A stretch of 64,000 nt of DNA from CAYWMD01 sp964458575. Lineage in GTDB: Bacteria > Verrucomicrobiota > Verrucomicrobiia > Limisphaerales > JADLHS01. The position numbers were made by a program, and so were the translations under genes. Under the pieces are notes generated by a model. The model was not told the origin of the DNA. It saw only the letters and a list, made by a program, of their open reading frames with translations, and made no database searches. Positions 34,781-44,048 of this stretch are shown here, piece after piece. The stretch is from positions 1-64,000 of the forward strand of contig CAYWMD010000014.1 of assembly GCA_964458575.1 (NCBI GenBank), read 5' to 3'. The first letter of the stretch is position 1. Every line of letters begins with the position of its first letter.

Positions 34781-35329
34781 ATGCAATCTGTGTTTACAGG
34801 TCCGGTTTACGTGGTGCGCGACAACATTGACACCGACCAGATCATCTCCGCGCAGTATCTCAATCTGGTGCCAACCATTCCGGAGGAATATGAGAAGCTC
34901 GGCAGTTATGCCCTCGCCGGGCTGCCCGAATCGCTGTACCCCGGGCGCTACGTGAAGGAAGGTCAGTTGGACAGCGAATATCCCATCGTCGTCGCCGGGA
35001 AGAATTTCGGGTGCGGCAGTTCGCGCGAACACGCGCCCATCGCCCTCGGCTCGGCCAATTGTCAGGTCGTCCTCGCCGAAAGCTTCGCCCGCATCTTCTT
35101 CCGCAACTGCGTCGCCACCGGCGAGCTTTATCCGTGCGAAGTCACGGAACGGCTTTGCGACGCGCTCAAAACGGGCGATGTGGTAACCGTGGATCTCGAC
35201 AAGCAAACCGTCACCATGAAAGCAACGGGCAAGGTGTATTCTGTTAAACCGCTGGGCGACGTCCGTCCCGTGGTGGACGCCGGCGGCATCTTTAACTACG
35301 CCCGCCAAACCGGAATGATTGCGAAATGA
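34781..35329 (+). CDS. leuD: 3-isopropylmalate dehydratase small subunit
   Basis: A 182-residue LeuD, the small subunit of the aconitase-like enzyme that isomerises 2- to 3-isopropylmalate in leucine synthesis. The signatures are VVRDNIDTDQIISAQYL and NFGCGSSREHAPIAL, which contributes the substrate-binding serine/arginine loop, plus FARIFFRNCVATG. The large subunit LeuC, which carries the [4Fe-4S] cluster, is not adjacent. The ATG at 34781 gives the usual length. The GH20-like gene starts 6 bases after its stop, an unusual partner. Confidence 0.95.
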   Translation: MQSVFTGPVYVVRDNIDTDQIISAQYLNLVPTIPEEYEKLGSYALAGLPESLYPGRYVKEGQLDSEYPIVVAGKNFGCGSSREHAPIALGSANCQVVLAESFARIFFRNCVATGELYPCEVTERLCDALKTGDVVTVDLDKQTVTMKATGKVYSVKPLGDVRPVVDAGGIFNYARQTGMIAK

Positions 35330-35335
35330 TCCGCC

Positions 35336-37147
35336 ATGAATCTGCTTCCCGCACCGCGTTCGATCCGACGACTGCCGGGCTTTTTCCGGGTATCGGGCAA
35401 GCGACCGCTCTCGGACATCCAATTTATTCGCACGCATTCCGCGCCCGACAATGCCGAGGGCTACACCCTGCTGATTGACCCGCGTGGCATTCGTATCGAA
35501 TACCGCGAAATCGGAGGCGTCCGCGCTGCGGTGGCAACGCTGCGGCAGTTGTTTCGCGAATATGGTCGCCGGCTGCCCTGCTTGAAAATCCGGGACTGGC
35601 CGGATTTTCCGCGCCGCGGCGTGATGCTTGATATTTCGCGCGGGCGGGTGCCAAAACTGGCGACGCTGCTGGAACTCGTCGAACACCTGGCGGATTTCAA
35701 AATCAACGAATTCCAGCTTTACGTGGAGCACACCTTCGCCTATCGGAAATACAAATCCATCTGGCAGGGTTGGGGCGCTTTGACCGCTGCGGATATCCGC
35801 CAGCTCGACGCTCGCTGCCAGGAACTGGGCATTGACCTCGTGCCCAACCAGAATTCCTTCGGTCATCTGCGCTATTTCCTGGAAAATCCCCGGCTGAAGA
35901 AACTCGCTGAAGTCAGCGAACCCTATGAGGCGGTCACGGGGGACTTCGACCGGCGACCAACCACCCTTGCGCCAAACCATCCCGGCACCCTGCCGTTTAT
36001 CCGCGGACTTTACGACGAATTGCTGCCGAACTTTTCCAGCCGCTACTTTAACGTCGGCTGCGATGAAACGTGGGATCTGGGTCGCGGCCAGAGCCAGGCG
36101 CTGTGCGCGCGGCGCGGCAAAGGCCGGGTGTATCTCGACTTCCTCAAGCAGATTCATCGGGAGGTTTCCAGGCGCGGCAAGCGCATGATGTTCTGGGGGG
36201 ACATCATTCTGCATCATCCGGAACTCATCAAGGAACTGCCCCGCGACCTCATCGCCATGAATTGGGGTTACGAAGCAAACCATCCGTTCGCGAAGGAAAC
36301 CGCGCTGTTCGCAAAATCCAAAATCCCGTTTTACGTCTGCCCCGGGACTTCCACCTGGATGTCGCTGCTCGGACGACACGACAATGCCTTTGCCAACCTG
36401 CGCGCGGCCGCCAGGGCCGGGCTCCGAAACGGGGCGATCGGTTATCTGAACACGGATTGGGGCGACGGCGGGCATCCGCAACCTCTGGCGGTTAGCTACG
36501 CGCCGTTCTTGCTGGGCGCCGCCCTGAGTTGGTGCGCCAAGTCCTGCGATGAGAAACTGCTGGCGCCGGTGTTAAGCCGCGACGTTTTCCGCGATCCAAC
36601 CGGGCGTACCGCGAAGGCCGCGCTGGCCCTCGGTTTTGCGCACCGCAAATTTGGATATTACGAGGCGAACTTCACGCCGTACGGCACCGTGATCGCCGCT
36701 CCGCCGCCGGAAGCGCGCGAACTGTTTTGCCGTCACGGGCTGAAATACTACGCGCGAATCCGGGCGAGCCGCGTCCGCGCGGCGCTTGCGAAAGTGCAAA
36801 AGCAACGCACACTGCTGAACGGCGCGCGGCCCACCACCCCATCCGGCCAGGTTCTAAAAACGGAACTCGACCTCGCAGCGCGCATGGCCGCGCAGTCGTG
36901 TCGCATCATGCTCTGGCAACAAGCCCTGGCGGCGAAAAAGCTGACGGAAGCCCGGCGACAGGCACGCGCGGGCATCGCCGATTTGCGGGCGATCGAGCGC
37001 GATTTCAAGGCTTACTGGCCCGGGCGCAACAAGGCCACCTCGGCACAGTGCTCACCGTTTCTGCGCTGGCGGATGAAAGATTACCGGCGCGGCGTGTTGC
37101 ATTTTCCGCCGGAGGTGGCACGCAAAGGCGTTGCGTACCACCCGTAG
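35336..37147 (+). CDS. GH20-like beta-N-acetylhexosaminidase, probably cytosolic
   Basis: A 603-residue protein with a GH20 N-terminal domain (YTLLIDPRGIRIEYREIGGVRAAVATLRQL) and a TIM barrel beginning IRDWPDFPRRGVMLDISRGRVPKLATLLELVEHLADFKINEFQLY. The catalytic Asp-Glu pair is in NVGCDETWDLG at residues 243-244; in this family the glutamate is the acid and the substrate acetamido group the nucleophile. Later barrel strands are KRMMFWGDII, LIAMNWGYE and IGYLNTDWGDGGHPQP. The last 130 residues are helical and basic. No signal peptide is visible, unlike the other glycosidases here, so it may act on imported oligosaccharides or cell-wall fragments. It lies 6 bases downstream of leuD. Confidence 0.87.
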   Translation: MNLLPAPRSIRRLPGFFRVSGKRPLSDIQFIRTHSAPDNAEGYTLLIDPRGIRIEYREIGGVRAAVATLRQLFREYGRRLPCLKIRDWPDFPRRGVMLDISRGRVPKLATLLELVEHLADFKINEFQLYVEHTFAYRKYKSIWQGWGALTAADIRQLDARCQELGIDLVPNQNSFGHLRYFLENPRLKKLAEVSEPYEAVTGDFDRRPTTLAPNHPGTLPFIRGLYDELLPNFSSRYFNVGCDETWDLGRGQSQALCARRGKGRVYLDFLKQIHREVSRRGKRMMFWGDIILHHPELIKELPRDLIAMNWGYEANHPFAKETALFAKSKIPFYVCPGTSTWMSLLGRHDNAFANLRAAARAGLRNGAIGYLNTDWGDGGHPQPLAVSYAPFLLGAALSWCAKSCDEKLLAPVLSRDVFRDPTGRTAKAALALGFAHRKFGYYEANFTPYGTVIAAPPPEARELFCRHGLKYYARIRASRVRAALAKVQKQRTLLNGARPTTPSGQVLKTELDLAARMAAQSCRIMLWQQALAAKKLTEARRQARAGIADLRAIERDFKAYWPGRNKATSAQCSPFLRWRMKDYRRGVLHFPPEVARKGVAYHP

Positions 37148-37179
37148 AACGCACTGCCGCAGTCTTGCGCAAGCGCGCT

Positions 37180-37198
37180 GCCGGCTTAAAACGCCGGC
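37180..37198. terminator. Possible bidirectional hairpin between convergent genes
   Basis: GCCGGC, a 7-base A/T-rich loop and GCCGGC form a perfect six-pair stem between two convergent genes, overlapping the last codons of the leftward one. No U-tract follows on either side, so intrinsic termination is uncertain. Confidence 0.3.
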
Positions 37199-37515
37199 GT
37201 GATCTCCAACCGCTGGCCAGGCCTCGCTACCAGGTCCTCGCCTTTGGCCCAGACCGCGTCGTTGAGCAGCAGCTTGAACTTGAGCGGGTCGCCGGCGGGA
37301 ACCGACCACTGCCAGGTGTCCGGGTCAATGCACTTCAGCGGCACCCCGCGATCCCAACTCAAGCCGGGCCCTTCGCCGCGGACGAAAAGATTATTGCCAA
37401 AGCCAACGTCCACCTTGGCTTCGATGGTCGTTACCGGGCGCTTCCTTTCACTGACGGCATGAGGTCGCGGTACTGTGGCGGTGGCGGTTTTTCTGGATTG
37501 TCTGGCTAGTTTCAT
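37186..37515 (-). CDS. Small protein with CBM20/AMPK-type starch-binding-like fold
   Basis: A 109-residue protein. The first 30 residues are basic and probably disordered. The rest (IEAKVDVGFGNNLFVRGEGPGLSWDRGVPLKCIDPDTWQWSVPAGDPLKFKLLLND) has the pattern of a carbohydrate-binding beta-sandwich, with the paired tryptophans typical of CBM20 or AMPK-type glycogen-binding modules. No catalytic part is attached. It stands next to a phosphohexomutase gene on the same strand (172 bases upstream), so glycogen or a linked polymer is a reasonable target. This is inference from pattern alone. Confidence 0.6.
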   Translation of the reverse strand: MKLARQSRKTATATVPRPHAVSERKRPVTTIEAKVDVGFGNNLFVRGEGPGLSWDRGVPLKCIDPDTWQWSVPAGDPLKFKLLLNDAVWAKGEDLVARPGQRLEITPAF

Positions 37516-37687
37516 TTGCTTTGCGATTTGATTTGCTCAATTTGACCAGCACGAAACGGGTTGCGTTCGATCTTCCCGCATAAAATCCAGACGCACCGTG
37601 CTGCACGCAAGCAACGTTCCGTGCCAAACAAGTGACGAGATGGTGACGAGGGAAACTGATGCCAGGGGGTGAGCGAAAAACCTGCCG

Positions 37688-39106
37688 TCAGACCTGCTTC
37701 GTGAGGCGCAGTCCGACCTGGAGCAGTTTGCGCGCGTCCGCGTCGCTCTTGGCCTCCGCGTATATGCGCAAAATCGGCTCCGTGCCGGAGCCTCGCAACA
37801 TCAACCAGCAGCCGTCCTGCGACACGAACTTTACGCCGTCGAAAGTCTTCACGTCGGCCAGCGGCGACCGCAACAGCCGGGCCGGCGGATTGTGCTCCAG
37901 GTAGTCCATCAGCGCCGCGCGCTTTTCCAGGGGGAAATGCGTGTCCACCCGCCCATAACGATGCGGGCCAAATTGACTTTCCAGGTTTGCGATCAACCGG
38001 TTGAGGGAAACACGTTCGATGGCGAGCATTTCCAGCAACATCAACCCGGCGGCGATCCCATCCCGCTCGGGAATATGGCCGGGAAAACCAATGCCGCCGC
38101 TTTCCTCCGCGCCGAGCAGGACGTTGCCCTTTAGCATTTCCGTGCAGATGTATTTGAAGCCCACACCGGTTTCAACCAGTTCGAGGCCGCCCGCCGCGCA
38201 CATTTTGTCCACCATCGAAGTCGTCGTCAGCGCCTTGATCACCCGTCCCCTGCCCTTTCGATTGGCGACGAGATGGTGCAGCAAAAGGCAGATCAGATTG
38301 TGCGTAGTCAGATATCTTCCACGACCATCCATGCCGCCCACGCGATCGGCGTCACCGTCAGTAACTAGGCAAAGGTCGTGCGGATGCTTGCGCAGAAAGG
38401 CCTGACTGCGGACGTAATTGGCGGCGATCGGCTCCGGGTTGATGCCGCCAAACAACACGTCGTGCCGTGCGTTGAGCGTCGTGACGCGGCAGGTCGTGCC
38501 CGCGAGCAGTTGCTCGAAACAACCCGCGCCCACGCCGAACAATGCCTCATGCGCGAACCGCAATCGGGACTGCGCGATGCGCTTGAAATCCACGAGCCGC
38601 TTCAGCGCGGCGAAATGCGCGGGACGAACATCTTCCACCTGAACCCGTCCAGCCCGGACCGCATCTTCGAACTTCAGCGCGCGCACGGGACTCCGATCAA
38701 GATGGCCTTCCACCGCCTGGCACGTGTCCGAATCGCTCGACCCGCCATAGTGCGACTTGAGTTTGAAACCGTTGAACGCGGGCGGATTGTGGCTGGCGGT
38801 GATCATCACGCCCCCAACGGCGCGTTGGTCCTGGACGGCGAACGACACGGACGGCGTGGGCGTCGGGTCGGGAGTGAGGACAACTTCAAAACCATTGCCG
38901 GCAAAAACCTCCGCGGCGCACCGCGCAAATTGGTCTGAAAAAAAGCGCCGGTCAAAACCGACAACGACATTCTTTTCCGCGCCGGCAACGGGATGGGCCG
39001 TCCAATAATCCGCAGTGGCCTGGGCGACGCGCGCAACGTTGGCAAACGTGAAACCCTCGGCAATGACCGCACGCCAACCGTCGGTTCCGAATTTGATTTG
39101 AGCCAT
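37688..39106 (-). CDS. Phosphoglucomutase/phosphomannomutase family protein
   Basis: A 472-residue alpha-D-phosphohexomutase that moves phosphate between C1 and C6 of a hexose. The start IKFGTDGWRAVI matches the family N-terminus. The active-site serine is in MITASHNPPAFNGFK near residue 103. The metal loop is in VTDGDADRVGG, the sugar-specificity loop in GAEESGGIGF and the phosphate-binding loop in RGSGTEPILRIYAE near the C-terminus. An open frame continues to 39268 and would overlap rpe, so the ATG at 39106 is used. GAEESGG and the overall layout fit the glucose/mannose-acting group. rpe starts upstream at 39816 and ends at 39133, so the two form one leftward unit. Confidence 0.93.
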   Translation of the reverse strand: MAQIKFGTDGWRAVIAEGFTFANVARVAQATADYWTAHPVAGAEKNVVVGFDRRFFSDQFARCAAEVFAGNGFEVVLTPDPTPTPSVSFAVQDQRAVGGVMITASHNPPAFNGFKLKSHYGGSSDSDTCQAVEGHLDRSPVRALKFEDAVRAGRVQVEDVRPAHFAALKRLVDFKRIAQSRLRFAHEALFGVGAGCFEQLLAGTTCRVTTLNARHDVLFGGINPEPIAANYVRSQAFLRKHPHDLCLVTDGDADRVGGMDGRGRYLTTHNLICLLLHHLVANRKGRGRVIKALTTTSMVDKMCAAGGLELVETGVGFKYICTEMLKGNVLLGAEESGGIGFPGHIPERDGIAAGLMLLEMLAIERVSLNRLIANLESQFGPHRYGRVDTHFPLEKRAALMDYLEHNPPARLLRSPLADVKTFDGVKFVSQDGCWLMLRGSGTEPILRIYAEAKSDADARKLLQVGLRLTKQV

Positions 39107-39132
39107 GGGTAAGGTCGGTAATCGAAGGTTGG

Positions 39133-39816
39133 CTATCCGGCCGCCCCATGATTGCGCGGGTGTGCGGGCGTCACGAGCTTGCGCATTTTTTCCACGGCCG
39201 CCTTCAGGTTGCGCTGGCCGAACAGGGCCGTGCCGCTGACAAACACATCGGCCCCGGCCCGTGCGCATTCCACGGCGGTCTTGAAATTGATGCCGCCATC
39301 CACACCGATTCGATACGAAAGGTTGCGCTCGCGCCGCCAGGCCTCAGCCTGCTGGATTTTGGGGACGGCTTCGTGGATGAATTCCTGCCCGCCAAAGCCC
39401 GGATTCACCGTCATGATGAGCAAATGATCAATCTGTTCGAGGTAGGGCTGCGCGAGCGTGATGGCGGTGGGCGGGTTTACGCAAAGTCCGACCAGCCTGC
39501 CGAGGGACCGGATTTTCCAGAGCAACGGCGTGACCGCGTCGCCCAATTCGACGTGAACAATGATTTGATTCGCGCCAGCGACGGCAAAGGGTTCCAACAA
39601 GATTTCCGGTTTGGAACACATCAGGTGCACGTCGAAAAACATCCGCGTCAGCGGTCGGAGCGTTTTGACGACCGCCGGTCCAAAGGAAATGTTGGGGACA
39701 AAATGGCCATCCATGATGTCGAGATGCAGCCATTCCGCGCCGGAGCGGCTCGCGCGAAGGGTTTCCTTGGCGAACTGCCCGTAGTTGGCCGCCAGCAGGG
39801 AGGGCGCAATTATCAT
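39133..39816 (-). CDS. rpe: Ribulose-phosphate 3-epimerase
   Basis: A 227-residue TIM-barrel enzyme interconverting ribulose-5-phosphate and xylulose-5-phosphate in the pentose phosphate pathway. The diagnostic stretches are APSLLAANYG, HLDIMDGHFVPNISFGP, FDVHLMCSKPE, LIMTVNPGFGGQEFIHEAVPKI and GVDGGINFKTA. These contain the metal-binding histidines and both catalytic aspartates. Length and motif order are standard. It lies 26 bases upstream of the phosphohexomutase gene. Confidence 0.96.
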   Translation of the reverse strand: MIIAPSLLAANYGQFAKETLRASRSGAEWLHLDIMDGHFVPNISFGPAVVKTLRPLTRMFFDVHLMCSKPEILLEPFAVAGANQIIVHVELGDAVTPLLWKIRSLGRLVGLCVNPPTAITLAQPYLEQIDHLLIMTVNPGFGGQEFIHEAVPKIQQAEAWRRERNLSYRIGVDGGINFKTAVECARAGADVFVSGTALFGQRNLKAAVEKMRKLVTPAHPRNHGAAG

Positions 39817-39980
39817 GGGCGAAAACGTAGTCGAGCGACGCCGCCAAGGGAAGTTGGAAGATGCTCAGGCTGGCATCCGCAAGACCTCCATCGAACGCCG
39901 ACCCATTTGGAAACGGACGCACTGCGCGCTTGCATCGAAGTCTTCCGTGGTACATAAGAGGTTCAAACCAACTCAATCTT

Positions 39981-40499
39981 ATGGCCCAACAAAAAATCGC
40001 CTCCCATGTTGTCACCGAACTCAACCGCCAATTGAACCAGGAGTTGGCGGCCGCGCATGCTTATCAAGCCCTGTCGCTGTGGTGCGCGGATGAAAACCTG
40101 GCGGGCTTCGCCCGTTTCTTCGCCACGCAATCGGCCGAGGAACGCGAACACGCGGACAAAATTGCCGGCCACCTGCTGGACCGGGATTCGCGACCCAAAC
40201 TCGACGCCATCGCCGCACCGAAACAGAACTTCAAATCGCTTTTGGAAGTGGCCCAGCAGGCCCAGACCATGGAACAGGCCAACACGCAGGGCATCAACGC
40301 CGTTTACGAGGCCGCGGTTGCCGCCAAAGATTACCCGGGGCAGGTCCTGATGCACTGGTTCATCAACGAGCAGGTGGAGGAGGAGGCGTGGTGCCTGGAG
40401 ATGGTTCAGCGCGTGCAGGCCGCCTCGTGCGCCGGGGGCATGTCGGACCTCGATCGCCACATCGAGAGATACCTCGCCAAGGACGGCGAAGCAAAATAG
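39981..40499 (+). CDS. Ferritin
   Basis: A 172-residue four-helix-bundle ferritin of the bacterial Ftn type. Ferroxidase-centre ligands are visible in LNQELAAAHAYQAL, FATQSAEEREHADKIAGHLLDR and WFINEQVEEEAWCLEMV. The ATG at 39981 is the only start that begins the first helix; the open frame upstream from 39861 is not conserved-looking. It stores iron in a 24-subunit shell. No clear Fur box is seen upstream. It is convergent with ftsH. Confidence 0.94.
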   Translation: MAQQKIASHVVTELNRQLNQELAAAHAYQALSLWCADENLAGFARFFATQSAEEREHADKIAGHLLDRDSRPKLDAIAAPKQNFKSLLEVAQQAQTMEQANTQGINAVYEAAVAAKDYPGQVLMHWFINEQVEEEAWCLEMVQRVQAASCAGGMSDLDRHIERYLAKDGEAK

Positions 40500-40523
40500 C
40501 AGGAACCTGATCCGCCCCGGGTT

Positions 40524-42566
40524 TTAAGCCGTGGCGGGTGCCGGTGATCCGAGGCCGGGCAGCTTCGGCGGCGCCGGCTTCGGCGGAACTTCCGGCATTG
40601 GCGTGCCGGCGGGCGCTCCCATGGTGGGTCCGGAATCAGGCGTGGGCGAAGGCGGCGTAAACTTGCCGGTCCGCACGATTTCCTCCACTTGCGAACCGTC
40701 CAGCGTTTCGTATTCGAGCAACGAACTCGCGATCAACTCGAGCTTCTCCCGATTCCCAAAAATAATGCCGGACGCCACTTTGTGCGCCTCGTCAATGATG
40801 CGCTTGATTTCCTCGTCAATTTCGCGCGCGGTCTCTTCGCTGTAAACCTTGGGCCGGCCCATTTCACGTCCGAGAAAAACGAACTCATCGTCGCTGCCAT
40901 ACTGGACCATGCCCATTTTGTCGCTCATGCCCCACTGACAAACCATCGCGCGGGCCAGGTTCGTCGCCTGCTGAATGTCACCAGCCGCCCCGGTGGAGGT
41001 GTCCCCGGAAACGATCTCCTCGGAAATGCGGCCCGCCATCGTCACGGCGATCATGTCGAGCATTTCCTTCCGGCGACGGTTCAACACATCGTTCTTGGGC
41101 AATTGCATCGTCGCGCCGAGCGCCTGTCCGCGCGGGATAATCGTGACCTTGTGCAATGGGTGGGTGTGATCGAGCATCACGCTGACCAGCGCGTGGCCCG
41201 CTTCGTGCCAGGCGGTAAACTTCTTTTCCTCGTCCGTCATGGCGAGGCTGCGGCGTTCGCGTCCCCAACGCACCTTGTCGCGCGCCTCTTCCAACTCGAC
41301 CATCGTCACCGCCTTTTTGCTGGTCCGCGCGGCGAGCAGTGCCGCCTCGTTCAGCAGGTTGGCCAGTTCCGCGCCGGAATAACCGGGCGTGCCGCGCGCG
41401 ATGATGGACAAGTCCACGTCCGCCGCGAGCTTCACGTTCTTTGCATGGACCTTCAAAATGCCCTCGCGCCCGCGCACGTCCGGCAGATTCACCGTGACCT
41501 GCCGGTCAAAGCGGCCCGGCCGCAACAGCGCGGGATCCAAAACATCCGGCCGGTTGGTCGCCGCGATGATGATGATGCCTTCCTGCGTGTCGAAGCCGTC
41601 CATTTCCACGAGCAACGCGTTGAGCGTTTGCTCGCGTTCGTCGTTGCCGCCACCCAGGCCATGACCGCGGCTGCGGCCCACGGCATCAATTTCATCAATG
41701 AACACCAAGCAAGGAACGTTTTTACGCGCCTGCTCGAACATGTCGCGCACGCGGCTCGCGCCCACACCGACGAACATTTCCACAAAGTCCGACCCGCTGA
41801 TGCTGAAGAACGCCGCATCGGCTTCGCCGGCGATAGCTTTGGCCAGCAGGGTCTTGCCGGTGCCCGGCGGACCAATCATCAGCACGCCCTTGGGAATGCG
41901 CCCACCCAGACGCTGGAACTTCTTCGGGTCTTTCAGAAACTCGACGAGCTCTGAAACTTCCTCGATGGCCTCTTCAATTCCGGCGACGTCCTTGAACGTG
42001 GTCTTGTTGCGTTCCTTGGCCAGCAAACGGGCCTTGCTCTTGCCGAAACTCAAGGCGCCCTTGCCGGCCATCTTGAGCTGGCGGATGAAAAAGAACCAGA
42101 TGAACAAACCAATCAGCAGCAGGAAAAGCAGTTGGATACCAAAGCCGTAAAGAAATGTGTTCGGTTCGTGCGGCTCGATGTTCGGCAGCGCGAGCAACTG
42201 ATCCCGCATCTTTTCCGTCAAGTCAACCTTGGCACGGAACGGAATGGTCATCGGCTGCCCGTCCTCCTTCTTAACGATTTTGCCTTCCCCGTCCGTCTGG
42301 TAAAATTTCCCGTCAATTTCGTGGAGGTAAGCCGTCTGCCCGCCGTAATTGATCGTGGCATGGGCCAGCAGATTCGAGTTCACCTTCTGGAAAAACTGGT
42401 ATTGCGTCAGGACCGCGCCCTGTGAATCCAGTTTGTCCTTGAGCGAAATCAGCGCGATGATCCCGCCAAAAATGGCAATCCACACCAGCCACGTGCGCGG
42501 GGGCACGCGGAACTCGCCGCCCTTTTTGTTCTTGTCGTCGCCGTTGGTTTTATTTTCGTCTGCCAT
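40524..42566 (-). CDS. ftsH: ATP-dependent zinc metalloprotease FtsH
   Basis: A 680-residue membrane AAA+ protease. The N-terminal part has two transmembrane segments (about 26-43 and 125-150) around a periplasmic domain. The AAA module holds GPPGTGKT near residue 233, the Walker B LVFIDEIDAVGR and the arginine-finger region ATNRPDVLDPALLRPGRFDRQ. The zinc site is HEAGH near residue 455, with a downstream aspartate. The C-terminus has an extra proline/glycine-rich tail of about 40 residues. It degrades misassembled membrane proteins and regulatory substrates. tilS lies 52 bases upstream on the same strand, a widespread arrangement. Confidence 0.97.
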   Translation of the reverse strand: MADENKTNGDDKNKKGGEFRVPPRTWLVWIAIFGGIIALISLKDKLDSQGAVLTQYQFFQKVNSNLLAHATINYGGQTAYLHEIDGKFYQTDGEGKIVKKEDGQPMTIPFRAKVDLTEKMRDQLLALPNIEPHEPNTFLYGFGIQLLFLLLIGLFIWFFFIRQLKMAGKGALSFGKSKARLLAKERNKTTFKDVAGIEEAIEEVSELVEFLKDPKKFQRLGGRIPKGVLMIGPPGTGKTLLAKAIAGEADAAFFSISGSDFVEMFVGVGASRVRDMFEQARKNVPCLVFIDEIDAVGRSRGHGLGGGNDEREQTLNALLVEMDGFDTQEGIIIIAATNRPDVLDPALLRPGRFDRQVTVNLPDVRGREGILKVHAKNVKLAADVDLSIIARGTPGYSGAELANLLNEAALLAARTSKKAVTMVELEEARDKVRWGRERRSLAMTDEEKKFTAWHEAGHALVSVMLDHTHPLHKVTIIPRGQALGATMQLPKNDVLNRRRKEMLDMIAVTMAGRISEEIVSGDTSTGAAGDIQQATNLARAMVCQWGMSDKMGMVQYGSDDEFVFLGREMGRPKVYSEETAREIDEEIKRIIDEAHKVASGIIFGNREKLELIASSLLEYETLDGSQVEEIVRTGKFTPPSPTPDSGPTMGAPAGTPMPEVPPKPAPPKLPGLGSPAPATA

Positions 42567-42618
42567 GATTTTAACCGCGGCAAACTAACATGGGCCTGCC
42601 GCCACCGCAATGGAGGAT

Positions 42619-43980
42619 TTACTGCCGTTCCCAACGCCAAATTAAACACCGTCTTGTACCCGGCGTGAGCTTGAATCGCTCCGAAATCCGCAAACCTTCG
42701 ACCCAAAAAACCTCGCCCGTCGCCGTGGTTGCCACAATCAACTCCCGCCGTCGCGCCCGGGGTACTTTTTGGTTCGTGAACCAGTCTTGCAGCTTGAGCG
42801 ACGAGCCCAGACCGATGGGCTGAAACCGGTCGCCCGGACGCCAATGCCGGAGAACAATTCGGTCGCCCATCGCATCGGCGTCGAAATACTCGACGCGGGC
42901 GCCGCACCTGGCAGGGGGAGGAAACCGGCCGGCCGCAAACCGCCACCGAAAACCAACTCCGTCAAAACCGAAGCGCCCCGCCTTTCCTTTCAACGACACG
43001 TCGACCTCGCGCGTGTTGAACGCAGCCGGCTCATGAACGTTCAACCCGACTTCCCCGGCCGGGTTGCGCACAACCGAAACCAGCGGGTTGATGCTCACCG
43101 CCTGATTGGGCGCGGTGCGCAACCGCTCAACCAAATCAAAGTCGGCCGCAACGGAGTGCCGTTGGAGCTGTGAGTGAATTATCCGGCGTTGCAGGGCAAC
43201 GGACAGCGAGTCGAATGGAGTCTCCTGGGATTTCAGCCAGGTCTGCGTCAAATCAGCCAGCGCCTCGGATTCCGCACCGGCAATCTCCATCAGACGCAAC
43301 ACTGACCGGTTGACCGCAGGCTGAAAGCGGCGCCGCAACAACGGCAGCAGTTCGTGCCGGATGCGGTTGCGCAAGATGTCGCGCGATGCATTGCTGGCAT
43401 CTTCGCGAAAGCGAATCTTGTTCTCTCGCGCAAACGCGGCCAACTCGGACCGCGCCCGGTCCAGCAGCGGCCGAACGAGTGTGATCTCTGCCGACACCGG
43501 CGATGGCCCGCGCCACTTCATGCCGGCAAGGCCATCCGTGCTCGTTCCGCGAAACAGCCGCAGAAAAAACAATTCCACCTGGTCGTCTGCGTGATGCGCG
43601 AGCGCGATCGAACTGATCCGCAATTGCCGGGTAGTGCGGGCGAGAAATTCGTGCCGGGCCTTGCGCGCCGCCATCTCGATGGACAAGCCGAGTTTCTTGG
43701 CTTGCGCCCGAACGTTGATTCGTCCTGTGATGCAGGGAAGTTTCAGCCGACGGGCCAGCGCCCGTACAAAACGCTCATCGCCATCGCTGGCGCGACCCCG
43801 GAGTTGATGATTCAGGTGCGCGACGGTGAGTTTCCAGCGGTGTTGGGCGGCGAGCGCGTGTAGAAGCCGTAGCAAAACCACCGAGTCCAATCCCCCCGAC
43901 ACGGCCACCAGAATCCGTTGCCGCACAGAGAAGAGCTTTCGCGCGCGGATGGAATTCTCCACAGATTCCGCCAGATTCAT
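42619..43980 (-). CDS. tilS: tRNA(Ile)-lysidine synthetase
   Basis: A 453-residue enzyme that adds lysine to C34 of the CAU-anticodon tRNA-Ile so that it reads AUA. The PP-loop ATPase signature is VAVSGGLDSVVLLRLL near residue 27-41. VAHLNHQLRGRASDGDERFVRALARRL and ISSIALAHHADDQVELFFLRLFRGTSTDGLAGM are family-typical. The C-terminal domain (GDRFQPIGLGSSLKLQDWFTNQKVPRARR) binds the tRNA. It is full length and directly upstream of ftsH. Confidence 0.95.
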   Translation of the reverse strand: MNLAESVENSIRARKLFSVRQRILVAVSGGLDSVVLLRLLHALAAQHRWKLTVAHLNHQLRGRASDGDERFVRALARRLKLPCITGRINVRAQAKKLGLSIEMAARKARHEFLARTTRQLRISSIALAHHADDQVELFFLRLFRGTSTDGLAGMKWRGPSPVSAEITLVRPLLDRARSELAAFARENKIRFREDASNASRDILRNRIRHELLPLLRRRFQPAVNRSVLRLMEIAGAESEALADLTQTWLKSQETPFDSLSVALQRRIIHSQLQRHSVAADFDLVERLRTAPNQAVSINPLVSVVRNPAGEVGLNVHEPAAFNTREVDVSLKGKAGRFGFDGVGFRWRFAAGRFPPPARCGARVEYFDADAMGDRIVLRHWRPGDRFQPIGLGSSLKLQDWFTNQKVPRARRRELIVATTATGEVFWVEGLRISERFKLTPGTRRCLIWRWERQ

Positions 43981-44048
43981 GGTGGCTTCAAGTTACCGTC
44001 TCAAGTAAATAGGGAGCAAGGCGTTTGGAACAAACCCCGTTGGCCTGA

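Noticed and set aside
34643..36481. 612-codon open frame on the minus strand
   Set aside because: It is opposite leuD and the GH20-like gene, both with catalytic motifs. The product has no recognisable domain or leader.
40689..41954. 421-codon open frame on the plus strand
   Set aside because: It is antisense to ftsH, whose AAA and zinc motifs are unambiguous.
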